From the NCBI RefSeq assembly GCF_000014965.1, contig NC_008554.1:4926252-4990251 (forward strand): a stretch of 64,000 nucleotides of DNA, read 5' to 3'. Shown in pieces: positions 36,326-45,752 of this stretch; the first letter of the stretch is position 1; each line of letters begins with the position of its first letter. This DNA comes from Syntrophobacter fumaroxidans MPOB. Lineage in GTDB: Bacteria; Desulfobacterota; Syntrophobacteria; Syntrophobacterales; Syntrophobacteraceae. The notes under the pieces were generated by a model. That model saw only the letters and a list, made by a program, of their open reading frames with translations. It was not told the origin of the DNA and did no database searches. The translations under genes and the position numbers were made by a program.

Positions 36326-36634
36326 ATGAAGAGTGGTTCATTTCTGCGTGCGGGCGAGGGGGGAACTCTCCTGGACGTCTATCTTCAGCCGAGGGCATCG
36401 AAGAACGAATGGGCGGGGATGCACCAGGGTTGCCTCAAGATCAGGCTCACCGCGCCTCCGGTGGAAGGCGAGGCGAACAAGGAGTGCGTGAAATTCCTCG
36501 CCGGGGCGTTCGGAGTCTCCCGGTCCGACGTTGAAATCATCCGGGGACACAAATCCCGCCGCAAGACGATTCTGATCCGCAACTCCACCCCCGAGATTCT
36601 GAGAGCGGTCTTGCTGGAAACCGGCGTTCTCTGA
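36326..36634 (+). CDS. YggU/DUF167 family protein
   Basis: 102-residue small basic protein. The family signature is intact: LDVYLQPRASKNEWAG then LKIRLTAPPVEGEANKECV and VEIIRGHKSRRKTILI. The ATG at 36326 gives the normal family length. A GTG at 36317 has a better-placed AAGGAT upstream and would add three residues. The biochemical role of the family is not established. In many genomes it follows yggT-type genes, but not here, where it stands alone. Confidence 0.85.
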   Translation: MKSGSFLRAGEGGTLLDVYLQPRASKNEWAGMHQGCLKIRLTAPPVEGEANKECVKFLAGAFGVSRSDVEIIRGHKSRRKTILIRNSTPEILRAVLLETGVL

Positions 36635-36901
36635 CTCGCCCGGATGGGGCGTCGCCTGTGTTCTCGTCAAACACGATTTCCCGGGGTTGAGCATCGGCTG
36701 ATACCGGGCTGGGTCCAAGATAGCAGGACACGAGTAACGAATCGGAAACTTCGAGCCGGCAACGCTTCCGTGTTTCCTGTCCCGGGAGCCGCGAGGCTCA
36801 TCGTTTTTCGCTCCCGGTTCTTCCCGGGACAGGTCATGTTCCGCTTCCCGGATGGTGTTGCCGGCTCAAAATTGAAAACGCTATCGAGCGGTTTGTCTGC
36901 C

Positions 36902-37723
36902 TTACTGTTGTCCACCCCCACCTTGGTGGCCCATGGACTTCTGCGTCTGAGGCGACCTCTGTTGCTGCCTCATCTGTCTGTGCTGAGGCGGCCTTTGTTG
37001 CTGCCGCGCGGGCTTCTGCGCTCTGGGCTGCCGCTGCTGCTGGGTCCTGGGTTTTTGCGCTCTGGGCTGCTTCTGTTGCTGAGCCCTGGGTTTCTGCGCG
37101 CGGGGCTGTTTTTGTTGCTCACCTTTGGGCTTGTATACTCTGGGTCGTTTCTTTTGCTCTTGAATCAGTTGGTGATGTTTCTGAACCTCGGGCCTCTTGT
37201 TATACTCCACCCGCCTTTGATTTCTGAGATGATTCCTCTCCTTGTTCGGTCGCGGTCTGTAATTCTCGACGTTCCAGGCCCTTTTTCCTCGCCAATGCCG
37301 GCTATTGTGCCATTTCCTCCAATTGTCATGCATGTGACGGTAGTGAATTCGCTCATACCGCCAAGGGTGTCCGTGCCAGTATCGGTCCCTGTAGAATCCC
37401 CTCCAACCCGGATCCACGTCAAAATAGAACCACGGAACATGACGGTAGTAACCCCAGCCTCTGTCATAATAGCGTGAACGATACCAGCGGCCTTCCCATG
37501 GGCGCCACCACCAGCCGCTCCAGAAGAATACGTCCACGTCGATGTCGGGAACGACGTACACATCGTCCGTTTCAGGCAGCACTACCACTTCGGGAGCCGC
37601 CTGGAACACGATGGGTGGCGGCAGGTCGATTCCCACACTCACGCCTACCTGCGCCATTGTTGAAGCAGGAACGACCATGGCCAACGCCAAAAGCATTGTC
37701 CCCAAAAGCAGTTTTTTCATCAT
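36902..37723 (-). CDS. Secreted Trp/Tyr/Arg-rich protein with Gln-Lys-Pro-Arg repeat tail
   Basis: 273 residues, no named family recognised with certainty. It has a signal peptide (MMKKLLLGTMLLALAMVVPA), then a short beta-rich part (DVYVVPDIDVDVFFWSG), and a stretch packed with Trp, Tyr, His and Arg (residues about 70-150: WWWRPWEGRWYRSRYYD). The C-terminal about 90 residues consist of four imperfect repeats of the type QQQKQPRAQKPR, visible also in the DNA as a period of about 33-36 bases at 36930-37120. The ATG at 37723 is preceded by AGGAGG at five bases. It is probably periplasmic or outer-membrane-associated and very basic. Confidence 0.7.
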   Translation of the reverse strand: MMKKLLLGTMLLALAMVVPASTMAQVGVSVGIDLPPPIVFQAAPEVVVLPETDDVYVVPDIDVDVFFWSGWWWRPWEGRWYRSRYYDRGWGYYRHVPWFYFDVDPGWRGFYRDRYWHGHPWRYERIHYRHMHDNWRKWHNSRHWRGKRAWNVENYRPRPNKERNHLRNQRRVEYNKRPEVQKHHQLIQEQKKRPRVYKPKGEQQKQPRAQKPRAQQQKQPRAQKPRTQQQRQPRAQKPARQQQRPPQHRQMRQQQRSPQTQKSMGHQGGGGQQ

Positions 37724-38678
37724 GTTGCCTCCTTGTCTGGTTGATGCCGTTCTTCCGGATGATGAGACCCTCTGGGAACGCAGATCCTCACTTCTCGGAA
37801 GGCGCAAAGTAATTGGGGCGGGTCGGGCCCCGACCTCTGAAGGCTCACGTTCCTCGATCGGGGTACTTTCCCGCCGTGGGGACGCTCCTTCATCGTAGCC
37901 ACTCCAAACGCTGGTTGCGAACTGTCGCTACGGCAGATCGTCGCAGCTTCCAGGGATCACGAGCCGGAATCCTTGCTTGCGCCGGGTTCCTCGATCAACT
38001 GAAACTTCTACAGGAACCAGCCGTCCTTTGCTTTTCGGCTAAGAGGCGGCCGGGTCGGTTGGGGTCAGTGCAAAGCCTGCTGGGCGGGGCGGTATTGACG
38101 CTCCGGAGCCACGGTGCATCAATTCTCAGATCGATACAATTATCGCAGATGGAACCGCTATAGTCCACTGTTTTCAAAGTCTTGGACATTTTTCCCATTT
38201 TCTCCGCGAGATTGCCTTCGCAGTCGAGCATGATTCATGCCCGAGGGCGGTTTTACTGCCAAAAGGCTAATCATTCCTCGACGGTGCATCAATACGCCAT
38301 GCAATCGCTTTCTTCGCCGTATGCCGTATAGCGCAGGCACACATGTGTTGTCGGAGCCGATGCACGGACGTTTTCATCCCTTGATACGGAGTGGGCCAAA
38401 TTGGCCTGCGGATTTGAATCTTGTGTGTGAATGGGCTGGAATCGCGGACGGCCCTGCGCGAATATATATGATGGAATATTCTTTAATTGACATTGATTCT
38501 TTCTTAAGGCAACATTCGCCTAAGTTCCCGAACTTCCTGGATACAGCGATGCGTTCTTGCGAAGGATCCCGGAGCCGCGAGGGGCAGTCTTGAGTGCCGA
38601 GCGCGCGGCGTCCTGCCGGGGAAGCGAAAGCAAGTGTGGGGCATTTGAGACGGGTGAAGCGACTTGAGGAGATGCACG
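37724..38678. other. Long intergenic region, partly AT-rich
   Basis: About 950 bases. No frame looks protein-like. A perfect TTGACA at 38487-38492 lies in an AT-rich patch upstream of the TPR/barrel gene, but no good -10 box sits at the expected distance. Confidence 0.4.
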
Positions 38679-40208
38679 ATGGGAATCCGTGGCTTTCGGC
38701 TGGGTGGTGTGCTGATCGGCGTCTTGCTTATCTGCCTTCTCCCTTGCTCCATCCGGGCGCAGGACCCGGGCGCCGGTGCCGCGGCCTACCGGAATGCCGG
38801 CCAGGCTATCCGGATCGACAAGCCCGAGGATGCCCTCGGACCGATGCAGCAGGCGATCCTGGAAGACCCTGAGAACCTCGAATATCAGTATCAACTGGGC
38901 GGTATTTATCTCCGGTTGGGACGGCTGGACGAAGCGGAAGTCATTTTCCGCGCGCTGATCGCTCAGAATGAGGAGGCATACCGAAAAGCGTGGTTCGACG
39001 TGGCGCACATCCGTTCCCGGCGAGGGGACGACGCGGGGGCCGTCGAGGCACTGGGAAAAGCGAGGCCGGCAGACCCCGGGCGTGCGGACTATGAGATCGG
39101 TCTGTGCCGCATGAAGCTGAACGAGTATCGAGAAGCGATCGGATCTTTCAGGAAGGCCGGGGCCGCAAGGCCCGACCTGGCTCCGCGGGCGATCGCCCAG
39201 GAAGGGATCTGCTTTGCCCATCTCAAGGAATACAAGGAAGCCCGCAAATCGCTCGAGGCCGCACTGAAAATGGATCAGCCTCCCGAAACGGCCGCCGAGT
39301 TGCGCAAACTGCTCGCAGCGGTGGAAAATGCCGCACGTGTGGGCAAGCCCTGGCATGTCACCGGGGCGGTCGGATTTCAATACGACAGCAACGTTCTCCA
39401 GGATTCCCTCGATGAGGCGGCACGCGCCTCCGGAGAAGGGGATGGGGCCTTTGTCGCCAATGTGACCGGAAGCTACGACTTTTATCGCGATGATTCCTGG
39501 AGGGTGGGGGCCGCATACAACCACTACCAGGTCACCTACTTCACACAGTCGGACTCAGGGGTGATCGGCGCCAGACCCGCGCTGTATGCGCAGTTGAACA
39601 AAGCGCCTTTCTACCCGGGGCTCGAATACCAGTACAGCCATTTCTGGGCGGGGGGGGACTCCAAGGCCGATGTCCAGACGGTCGTCCCGAATCTGACCAT
39701 CGTCCATGACGAGCACTGGCGGACCTACATCAGGGGCGAAGCCAATTGGCGGTTCTTCCGGGACGTGACTCCCGACGACCGGGTGTACAACATCGGGATC
39801 ACCGAAATGTACATGATGAAGGGAGGCAAAGCCCACATCCGCGCGGGTTATCTCATGACTTTGGATGACCTGGTCGATTCGGAACGCACGGGGTATGTGA
39901 GCCACGGGGGCCTGGTGGGGTTCCAGTATCCCGTCTACCGGGAATGGTTCGTTGACGTTTCCGGGCTGTTCATGTGGAGGGACTATGATTTCGATCCCGT
40001 GATCAGCCTGACCAGGACACGCAAGGACACCGAACAGGATTTGAACGTTTTGCTTCGAGGGCCCATCACTTCGAACCTGCAGATGAATTTTCTCTTTCAA
40101 TATATTTGGAATGATTCGAATATAGTGAAGATGGGGAACAACGAGTCTTTCGATCCGTACAACTACAGAAGGGCGATATTCACATGCTTCCTTACATTCG
40201 ACTATTAG
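38679..40208 (+). CDS. TPR protein with C-terminal outer-membrane beta-barrel
   Basis: 509 residues. A signal peptide (residues 1-28, ending SIRAQD) is followed by TPR units (residues about 35-215: QYQLGGIYLRLGRLDEAEVI, FRKAGAARPDLAPRAIAQEG, AHLKEYKEARKSLEAALKMD). After GKPWHVTGAVGFQYDSNVLQ comes an alternating amphipathic beta pattern to the end. The protein terminates in an aromatic strand FLTFDY, the usual assembly signal of outer-membrane barrels. The layout resembles DUF560/Slam-like surface-export barrels, but I cannot prove that family. The start is the ATG at 38679 with GAGGAG seven bases upstream. It overlaps the FecR gene by 25 bases. Confidence 0.75.
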   Translation: MGIRGFRLGGVLIGVLLICLLPCSIRAQDPGAGAAAYRNAGQAIRIDKPEDALGPMQQAILEDPENLEYQYQLGGIYLRLGRLDEAEVIFRALIAQNEEAYRKAWFDVAHIRSRRGDDAGAVEALGKARPADPGRADYEIGLCRMKLNEYREAIGSFRKAGAARPDLAPRAIAQEGICFAHLKEYKEARKSLEAALKMDQPPETAAELRKLLAAVENAARVGKPWHVTGAVGFQYDSNVLQDSLDEAARASGEGDGAFVANVTGSYDFYRDDSWRVGAAYNHYQVTYFTQSDSGVIGARPALYAQLNKAPFYPGLEYQYSHFWAGGDSKADVQTVVPNLTIVHDEHWRTYIRGEANWRFFRDVTPDDRVYNIGITEMYMMKGGKAHIRAGYLMTLDDLVDSERTGYVSHGGLVGFQYPVYREWFVDVSGLFMWRDYDFDPVISLTRTRKDTEQDLNVLLRGPITSNLQMNFLFQYIWNDSNIVKMGNNESFDPYNYRRAIFTCFLTFDY

Positions 40209-41314
40209 GAAAGAATCGGTTCAAAACGAGCTTTACTTTTCTGATGGTGTTATGTGCCGTGGCGTGCGCGGGCATCGCCCGGGGTGCTTCAGGCCCCGTT
40301 GGAAAGGCCGCGGTCTTGAAAGGCGCCGTGTTCGTGGAGCGGGAAGGAAGGAGCATTGCGGCGAAAGCCGGCGAATCCGTCTTTCTCAAGGACAAGTGGC
40401 AGACGAAGGGGGATGGTTCCGTGGAGATCGTCTTCCTTGATGAAAGCCGGGTAAAAATGGCCCCGGGATCGGTGATGGAGATCACTGAGTATTTGTACGA
40501 TCCTTCGCAAAAAAGCCGTCAGGGGCTTCTGTCCATGATGTCGGGGAAAGCGCGTTTCGTTGTGCAGGATTTGCAGGATTTCAAGGAAAAGCGGTTCCGG
40601 GTGCAAGGTCAGACGGCGGTTGTGGGCACCCGCGACACGGACTTCGTGGTGCGGGTGCGTTCGGGTTCGGCGAAGGAAAGCATATGCAGGGAGGAACTGC
40701 TGGAAGCTCTGTGCATCGAGAATGTGATCATAGCCGTCAACCGCACTACCCCCGATAAGGGGGCCGTCATCACCACCAACATGATCACTCAGGTCTGCGG
40801 GAAGAATCCGCCCACCCCGCCCCGGTTCGCGACTCCCGCCGAGCGTGCCGATCTGCTGAAGGGGCTGGAGGAAATCGGCTCCAGGAAGCTGCCTCGCGCC
40901 GAGACCGGCATCGGCGTGCCCGAAACGAGCGGAGGGGAGACTTCGACCGGTCTCACGCACACCCCTCCGCCTGAAGTGATCGTGCCGCCATTCATTTTCC
41001 CGTCCACGACGACAACGACAACGAGCTCATCGACCACCACGACGTCGACCACGTTGCCGTGGCAAGTGCCGAGGACCACTACGACCACCTCGACCACTTC
41101 GACCACGATGCCGACGACGACGTCCACCACAAGCACAAGCACGTCCACGACGAGCACATCGACGACCAGTACGTCGACAACGAGTACCACGACGACGAGC
41201 ACGTCCACAACGAGCACCTCGACGACGAGCACGTCGACAACCAGCACCTCGACGACGACCACACTCCCGCAGCCTCCACAGCCTCCCATCAGAGGTGGTC
41301 CGCGGGGCAGGTGA
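40184..41314 (+). CDS. FecR-domain protein with Thr/Ser-rich tail
   Basis: 376 residues. A signal/anchor segment lies near residues 15-34. The FecR domain spans about 45-160: a strand-turn repeat with GSVEIVFLDESRVKMAPGSV and the TAVVGTRDTDFVVR motif. Such standalone FecR proteins with no sigma factor nearby occur with surface proteins and CHASE2 cyclases. After a Pro-rich linker, residues 275-360 are almost pure Thr/Ser, encoded by short ACG/ACC/AGC repeats, ending TTTTLPQPPQPP. The start overlaps the upstream barrel gene; AAGGG lies nine bases before the ATG. A later internal start at 40244 is possible. Confidence 0.8.
   Translation: MLPYIRLLGKNRFKTSFTFLMVLCAVACAGIARGASGPVGKAAVLKGAVFVEREGRSIAAKAGESVFLKDKWQTKGDGSVEIVFLDESRVKMAPGSVMEITEYLYDPSQKSRQGLLSMMSGKARFVVQDLQDFKEKRFRVQGQTAVVGTRDTDFVVRVRSGSAKESICREELLEALCIENVIIAVNRTTPDKGAVITTNMITQVCGKNPPTPPRFATPAERADLLKGLEEIGSRKLPRAETGIGVPETSGGETSTGLTHTPPPEVIVPPFIFPSTTTTTTSSSTTTTSTTLPWQVPRTTTTTSTTSTTMPTTTSTTSTSTSTTSTSTTSTSTTSTTTTSTSTTSTSTTSTSTTSTSTTTTLPQPPQPPIRGGPRGR
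41006..41266 (+). repeat. Low-complexity Thr/Ser-coding tandem repeat
   Basis: About 260 bases of nearly uninterrupted ACG, ACC, AGC and TCG triplets in imperfect 9- to 12-base periods. They encode the TSTSTT tail of the FecR protein. This kind of sequence is prone to slippage. Confidence 0.8.
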
Positions 41315-41422
41315 TCGTCGCTGCGGTTCGGCAGAAGGCCGGTTCCGGGGTTCCGAGCGCCGGGTTCCGTGCCCGGTGTCCGCACACCCGAACGTTGCGG
41401 GAGGATTGCACAGGAGCGAAGC

Positions 41423-42601
41423 ATGACCACCAACGGCAGGCGTAGAAGCATTGCAGTCGTTGCGCTGATTGCCGTGCTGATCTGGCCGATGAGCGGCCGG
41501 GCCGAGGAAGTTTCCCACCACCTGGTCGCGGACGTTTCCGGCGAAGGCACGATTGACGTCCAGGACTATCACCTGATCGGGCTGCCCTGGTTGATGCCCG
41601 ACAACGGCGACCCGCTGGCGGTGTTCGGCGGCGGGGCGACCTCCTATGATCCGACTCAAATAGGGATTTACCAGTACGACCCGGGGTCCGGAAACTACCT
41701 GAGCTACACCGACGGGCTGGCCCCCGTCGTTCCCGGAGGGGGCTACTGGGTGATCACCGCGATCGACCTGGACCTGCTGGTCCAGGGCACGCCGGTTACG
41801 ACGGACCCGTATACGACAACGGCGGCTCCCGGATGGAACATCATCGGTTGCCCTTTCAACACGACCACCAGCACTTCCAACATTTACGTGCGGCCGGACG
41901 CCAGCACCACTCCGGTGCCTCTCGAATTCAATACCTGGGTCGACAACCAGGCGTGGGGCTACAACAACGGGTATTTCACGGTGATTCCGGCGACTGCCGC
42001 ACCGGGCAATTTTGAACCCTGGAACGCGTACTGGATGTACAATTCCAGCACGGGGCCGGTGGAAATTCTGATCTATGAGCCCTTCGTGCCGGTGCCTTCC
42101 CCGCGCCCGCGCCAACCGGTCGACGGAGCTTCAGCCGAGGCTTCGGCGGCTGCCCCGGACATGGGCATTTCTTTGCGCGTCAACGAGAGATTGAAGACGT
42201 ACGCGGATAAAACTCTTTTCCTGGGGCTCAGCCCCGCGGCTTCCATCGGACCGGATCGACTGGACTGCATGTCGCCGCCTCCGATTTCATCGGAAGTTCC
42301 GAGGGCATACGTGGACCACAGCGGCTGGGCCACGCGCCCGGGGAAATATGCCAGGGATTTCAGGCCGCTGGGCGATCGACCGGTGAATTTCCGGGTCACG
42401 CTCAAGGTCCCGAACAGGAGCGGCGCGACGTCGTACATCGTGCGATGGGACCTCCAAAATCTGCCCTCCGGGGTCAGGGCCACGCTGATTGACGTCGCGG
42501 CGGACCGTTCGGTCGATATGCGTTCGCGCAGCGCCTACACCGCGGTGGTGCCGGCCCACACTACAGCGCGCACACTGAGAGTTGTGGTGGAAAAGAAATG
42601 A
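41423..42601 (+). CDS. Secreted protein of unknown function
   Basis: 392 residues, family not recognised. A signal peptide covers about residues 1-28 (basic RRR then IAVVALIAVLIWPM, end GRAEE). The N-terminal half has two similar beta modules each containing a GWNIIGCPF/YHLIGLPWLM type strand and VPGGGYWVI/WNAYWMYN; proteins with this repeat are usually extracellular beta-sandwiches. The C-terminal half (VNERLKTYADKTLFLGLSP onward) differs and has no membrane anchor. The ATG at 41423 has CAGGAG upstream; an earlier frame start at 41369 precedes it without support. It is the last gene before a strong terminator, so it is likely cotranscribed with the TPR/barrel and FecR genes. Confidence 0.65.
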   Translation: MTTNGRRRSIAVVALIAVLIWPMSGRAEEVSHHLVADVSGEGTIDVQDYHLIGLPWLMPDNGDPLAVFGGGATSYDPTQIGIYQYDPGSGNYLSYTDGLAPVVPGGGYWVITAIDLDLLVQGTPVTTDPYTTTAAPGWNIIGCPFNTTTSTSNIYVRPDASTTPVPLEFNTWVDNQAWGYNNGYFTVIPATAAPGNFEPWNAYWMYNSSTGPVEILIYEPFVPVPSPRPRQPVDGASAEASAAAPDMGISLRVNERLKTYADKTLFLGLSPAASIGPDRLDCMSPPPISSEVPRAYVDHSGWATRPGKYARDFRPLGDRPVNFRVTLKVPNRSGATSYIVRWDLQNLPSGVRATLIDVAADRSVDMRSRSAYTAVVPAHTTARTLRVVVEKK

Positions 42602-42668
42602 ATTTACGGGTGACGTTCGATTGAGTGCGGAAAGAGAGGAACCCGAAGGGGGAACACGGAATGTGTGC

Positions 42669-42703
42669 GGGCGCCGCGCAACCTGGTGCGGCGCCCTTGT
42701 TTT
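42669..42703 (+). terminator. Intrinsic terminator
   Basis: GGGCGCCGC (42669-42677) pairs perfectly with GCGGCGCCC (42688-42696), followed by TTGTTTT. It closes the barrel-FecR-secreted protein transcript. Confidence 0.85.
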
Positions 42704-42797
42704 ATACTTCTGCGGGCAACGGAAAGCCGGCGGTGCGGCGTGATTCTCGCGGCGGCAGGCTCTTCGCTCGTGCACCGGATTCCGGGGAGTTCTTTTC

Positions 42798-45038
42798 TTG
42801 ATCGGCAGCCGCAAGCTCAGCTCCGTTTTTTCGTGGGAAGTGATCTTCGTGGCGATCACCACCCTGATCATGGCCGTCTTCTACATCCTTGAAGTCCATT
42901 TCATCGGCCTGGTCGAGCTGAAGGCCTGGGACCTTCATTTCAGGGAGCGCGGCCCGGTCACCCCATCCGGCATGACGGCTTTCGTTACCATCGATGAGGA
43001 GAGCGTTAACCGGGAAGGGCGCTGGCCGTGGCCCAGGCGCCGCATGGCACGGCTGATCGAGGCGGTGGACCGGCACGGCGCAAGGGTCATCGGCCTGGAC
43101 ATGGGGTTCTTCGAACCGGATCTCAAGCTCCGGCAGCAGGCGGTACTGGACGTGCGGGATCGCCTCAGGGGCAATCCCGCCGGTTCTCCCGACATCCTGG
43201 CGCTGCTCGAGGATGCCGCACGGGAGGAAGATGACGACGCCATCCTTGCGGGCACCATAAAACGGTTGTCGGCTCCTTTGGTTCTCGGGCATTTCTTCTA
43301 CGATTCCGCCAGCAGGTACCTCCCCCCGCCTCCGCCCGAAGACGTTTTCGAGCGGGACGTGTGTCCGATCGTTCACGTCAGGGAAGAACCGGAGAAAGAC
43401 CGGTTGTTCGAAGCGGCGGGTCTCGAGACGAACATTTCCGTGGTGCGGGATGCAACCCGGCATTCGGGGAGCTTCAACGTCAAGACTGACCCGGACGGGG
43501 CCGTGCGCTGGATGCCCCTGGTGTTCCGGTACGAGGGGCGTATCTTCCCCTCGCTTGCGTTGCGGATGTTGACGGTTTCCCTGCCGGAGCTTCCCCTGAT
43601 CGTCAAGCTCGATGCCGCGGGCGTCGAGGACATCCGTCTCGGTCCGGTTTCGATTCCCACCAACAACCAGGGAGAATTGCTGCTCAACTTCTATGGGCCG
43701 GGGTACACCTTTCCCCACTATTCCGCCTCCGCGTTGCTGCACGGCGAGGTTCCCGCGGATTGCCTGGCGAATCGGCTGGTCGTGATCGGAAACACCACCA
43801 TGGGCCTCTATGACATGCGACCGACGGCCTTCGACCAGGTTTTTCCGGGGGTGGAGCTGCACTGCACGGTTTTGGAGAATGTGCTTCAGGAGAATTTCCT
43901 GAGGCGGTCGAAGCGGTCCGTCCTGCTCTGGGACCTCGGCGCGCTGGCGGGGCTGGCGGTGATTTTCCTCGTTTTGCAGTCCTGCCTGCACGGCGTCCTG
44001 ATCGTCGTTTCGGTGGCGGCGCTGCTCGCAAGCTACGTCTTCCTCACCCATTATGCCTTTCTGGGGCCCGGGGTCTGGCTCAACCACTTGTACCCGCCGA
44101 TGAACCTGGCGATCGCATACCTCGGCACCTCCGTGCATCGGTACCTCGAGGAGGAGCGGGAGAAAAACAAGATCAGAAAAACCTTCAGCCTCTACGTCCA
44201 CGGGTCCGTGATGGACGAGATGCTGGCTCATCCGGAACGGCTGAAGCTGGGCGGAGAAAAGCGGGAGCTTTCGGTCTTGTTTTCCGACATCCGGGGGTTC
44301 ACCACCCTGTCGGAACAATACAGCCCCGAGAAGCTGGTTCCTCAATTGAACGACTACCTGACCCGGATGACCCAGGTGGTCTTCGATCATCACGGCACCC
44401 TGGACAAGTACATCGGAGATGCGATCATGGCCATCTTCGGGGCGCCGTGGCCCCAGGAGGACCATCCGGACCGGGCCTGTGGAACGGCCATCGACATGGT
44501 CAATACCTTGCGGAGCCTGAAGCGGACCTGGGAGGAAGAGGGGCTGCCCGTTCTCGACATCGGGATCGGCATCAACACCGGCACGATGATGGTCGGCAAC
44601 ATGGGATCGGACCGGCGTTTCGACTACACGGTGATCGGGGACAACGTGAATCTCGCATCCAGGCTGGAGAGTCTCACCAAGGTTTACGGCGTGGCCATCG
44701 TGGTGAGCGAGAGCACCTGGAACCTGGTCCGTGGGAACTTTATCGGGCGCGAACTGGACGTCGTCCGGGTGAAGGGCAGGCTCCACGCTGTGGCGATCTA
44801 TGAAATCATGGGGAGGAAGGGCGATGGGATACCCGCGGAAGCCCTCGATGTCTATCACGAAGGCCTTCATTTGTACCGGCGGGGCGAATGGGCAAAAGCC
44901 CTGGAACTGTTCATCAGGATGGAAGAGTGGCTGCCCGCCGATCGCCCTTCAACGCTCTACCAGGCAAGGTGCCGCGGTCTATTGAACCGGCCGCCGGAGG
45001 GCGAATGGTCCCACGTGACCGTTCTTGACCGGAAATGA
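42798..45038 (+). CDS. CHASE2-domain adenylate cyclase
   Basis: 746-residue membrane-bound class III cyclase making cAMP. Residues 12-34 are the first membrane helix. Residues about 40-365 are an extracytoplasmic CHASE2 sensor (AFVTIDEESVNREGRWPWPR, VVIGNTTMGLYDMRPT). Three helices (about 375-445) lead into the catalytic domain (490-660). All catalytic residues can be placed: metal-binding Asp497 (LFSDIRGFT) and Asp541 (YIGDAIMAIF), adenine-specifying Lys537 and Asp615, and transition-state Asn618 and Arg622 (GDNVNLASR). The complete set and the Lys/Asp pair argue for ATP rather than GTP. The start is a TTG at 42798 with GGGAG upstream. CHASE2 cyclases often sit beside FecR and TPR genes, as here. 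Confidence 0.93.
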   Translation: MIGSRKLSSVFSWEVIFVAITTLIMAVFYILEVHFIGLVELKAWDLHFRERGPVTPSGMTAFVTIDEESVNREGRWPWPRRRMARLIEAVDRHGARVIGLDMGFFEPDLKLRQQAVLDVRDRLRGNPAGSPDILALLEDAAREEDDDAILAGTIKRLSAPLVLGHFFYDSASRYLPPPPPEDVFERDVCPIVHVREEPEKDRLFEAAGLETNISVVRDATRHSGSFNVKTDPDGAVRWMPLVFRYEGRIFPSLALRMLTVSLPELPLIVKLDAAGVEDIRLGPVSIPTNNQGELLLNFYGPGYTFPHYSASALLHGEVPADCLANRLVVIGNTTMGLYDMRPTAFDQVFPGVELHCTVLENVLQENFLRRSKRSVLLWDLGALAGLAVIFLVLQSCLHGVLIVVSVAALLASYVFLTHYAFLGPGVWLNHLYPPMNLAIAYLGTSVHRYLEEEREKNKIRKTFSLYVHGSVMDEMLAHPERLKLGGEKRELSVLFSDIRGFTTLSEQYSPEKLVPQLNDYLTRMTQVVFDHHGTLDKYIGDAIMAIFGAPWPQEDHPDRACGTAIDMVNTLRSLKRTWEEEGLPVLDIGIGINTGTMMVGNMGSDRRFDYTVIGDNVNLASRLESLTKVYGVAIVVSESTWNLVRGNFIGRELDVVRVKGRLHAVAIYEIMGRKGDGIPAEALDVYHEGLHLYRRGEWAKALELFIRMEEWLPADRPSTLYQARCRGLLNRPPEGEWSHVTVLDRK

Positions 45039-45044
45039 GCCGCT

Positions 45045-45752
45045 TCAGCGCCGAAACATCACGCGAAACCATGTGCCGAACAGGTGGGAAAACCGCACGA
45101 CGGCTTCCTTTAAAAGGTTGAAGCGGCTCCTGCGGTAATCGCGGCACGCCACGGGCAGAACGACTGTGGACAACCCCGCCCGCCTGCTTGCGCAAAGGAT
45201 CTCGAGGACGTAATTGGTGTCTTCACTGATATTTTCGGCCAGCGGTCTAACCTTGTCGATCCGGTACGCCTTCGCTCCCAGGGAATAGTCGTCGTAGGGG
45301 AGATTGAGGAGCAACTGAGCGCACAGGATGAAGAGGTGGCTTCCCAGCCGCCGCCAGGCCGAACGCCGCTGCGAACCCGAACGCTTGGAACCCACCACCA
45401 GATCGTGTTGCCGCAGCAGGTCGAGGGCCCGCGGAACGAATTCCAGGTCCACCGACAAATCCATGTCCAGTGAAATCAAGAAAGGGGACGCAGCCAGATC
45501 GAGCGCTTTCCGGTATACCACGCCGACGGTACCGCGCCGTTCGAGGTGAAAGAAACGGATGGGCAGGGGTTTGGCCTGGCCGAGCAGATTTCCCAGGAAG
45601 ACCGTGGCGTCGGTGGAGCCGTTGCTGCCGAGGATGATCTCCCCGCGCAGGGCACGGTCCCGGAAAAATCGCAGCAGCTTTGCCACGTTGGGGACCAGGC
45701 ATTCTTCCTCATTGTAGACCGGGATGAGAACCGTGAAGTCATACGTTGTCAT
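45045..45752 (-). CDS. Family 2 glycosyltransferase
   Basis: 235 residues, GT-A fold. TVLIPVYNEEECLVPNVAKL at the start, ILGSNGSTDATVFL near 40 (where most relatives have an acidic DDGS; here SNGS), the SLDMDLSVDLEFVP metal motif near 94, and VVGSKRSGSQRRS near 118. The last about 40 residues are Arg-rich and amphipathic. The ATG at 45752 overlaps the stop of the radical SAM gene by four bases, so the two are translationally coupled. It ends only 6 bases from the convergent cyclase gene. Role: probably sugar transfer to a lipid carrier or surface glycan. Confidence 0.85.
   Translation of the reverse strand: MTTYDFTVLIPVYNEEECLVPNVAKLLRFFRDRALRGEIILGSNGSTDATVFLGNLLGQAKPLPIRFFHLERRGTVGVVYRKALDLAASPFLISLDMDLSVDLEFVPRALDLLRQHDLVVGSKRSGSQRRSAWRRLGSHLFILCAQLLLNLPYDDYSLGAKAYRIDKVRPLAENISEDTNYVLEILCASRRAGLSTVVLPVACRDYRRSRFNLLKEAVVRFSHLFGTWFRVMFRR

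Noticed and set aside
38237..38593. 118-codon plus frame before the TPR/barrel gene
   Set aside because: No ribosome site or recognisable feature, and it ends in the leader of the next gene.
42702..44870. 722-codon open frame on the minus strand
   Set aside because: Antisense to the adenylate cyclase, whose catalytic residues are complete. The antisense product has shadow composition.
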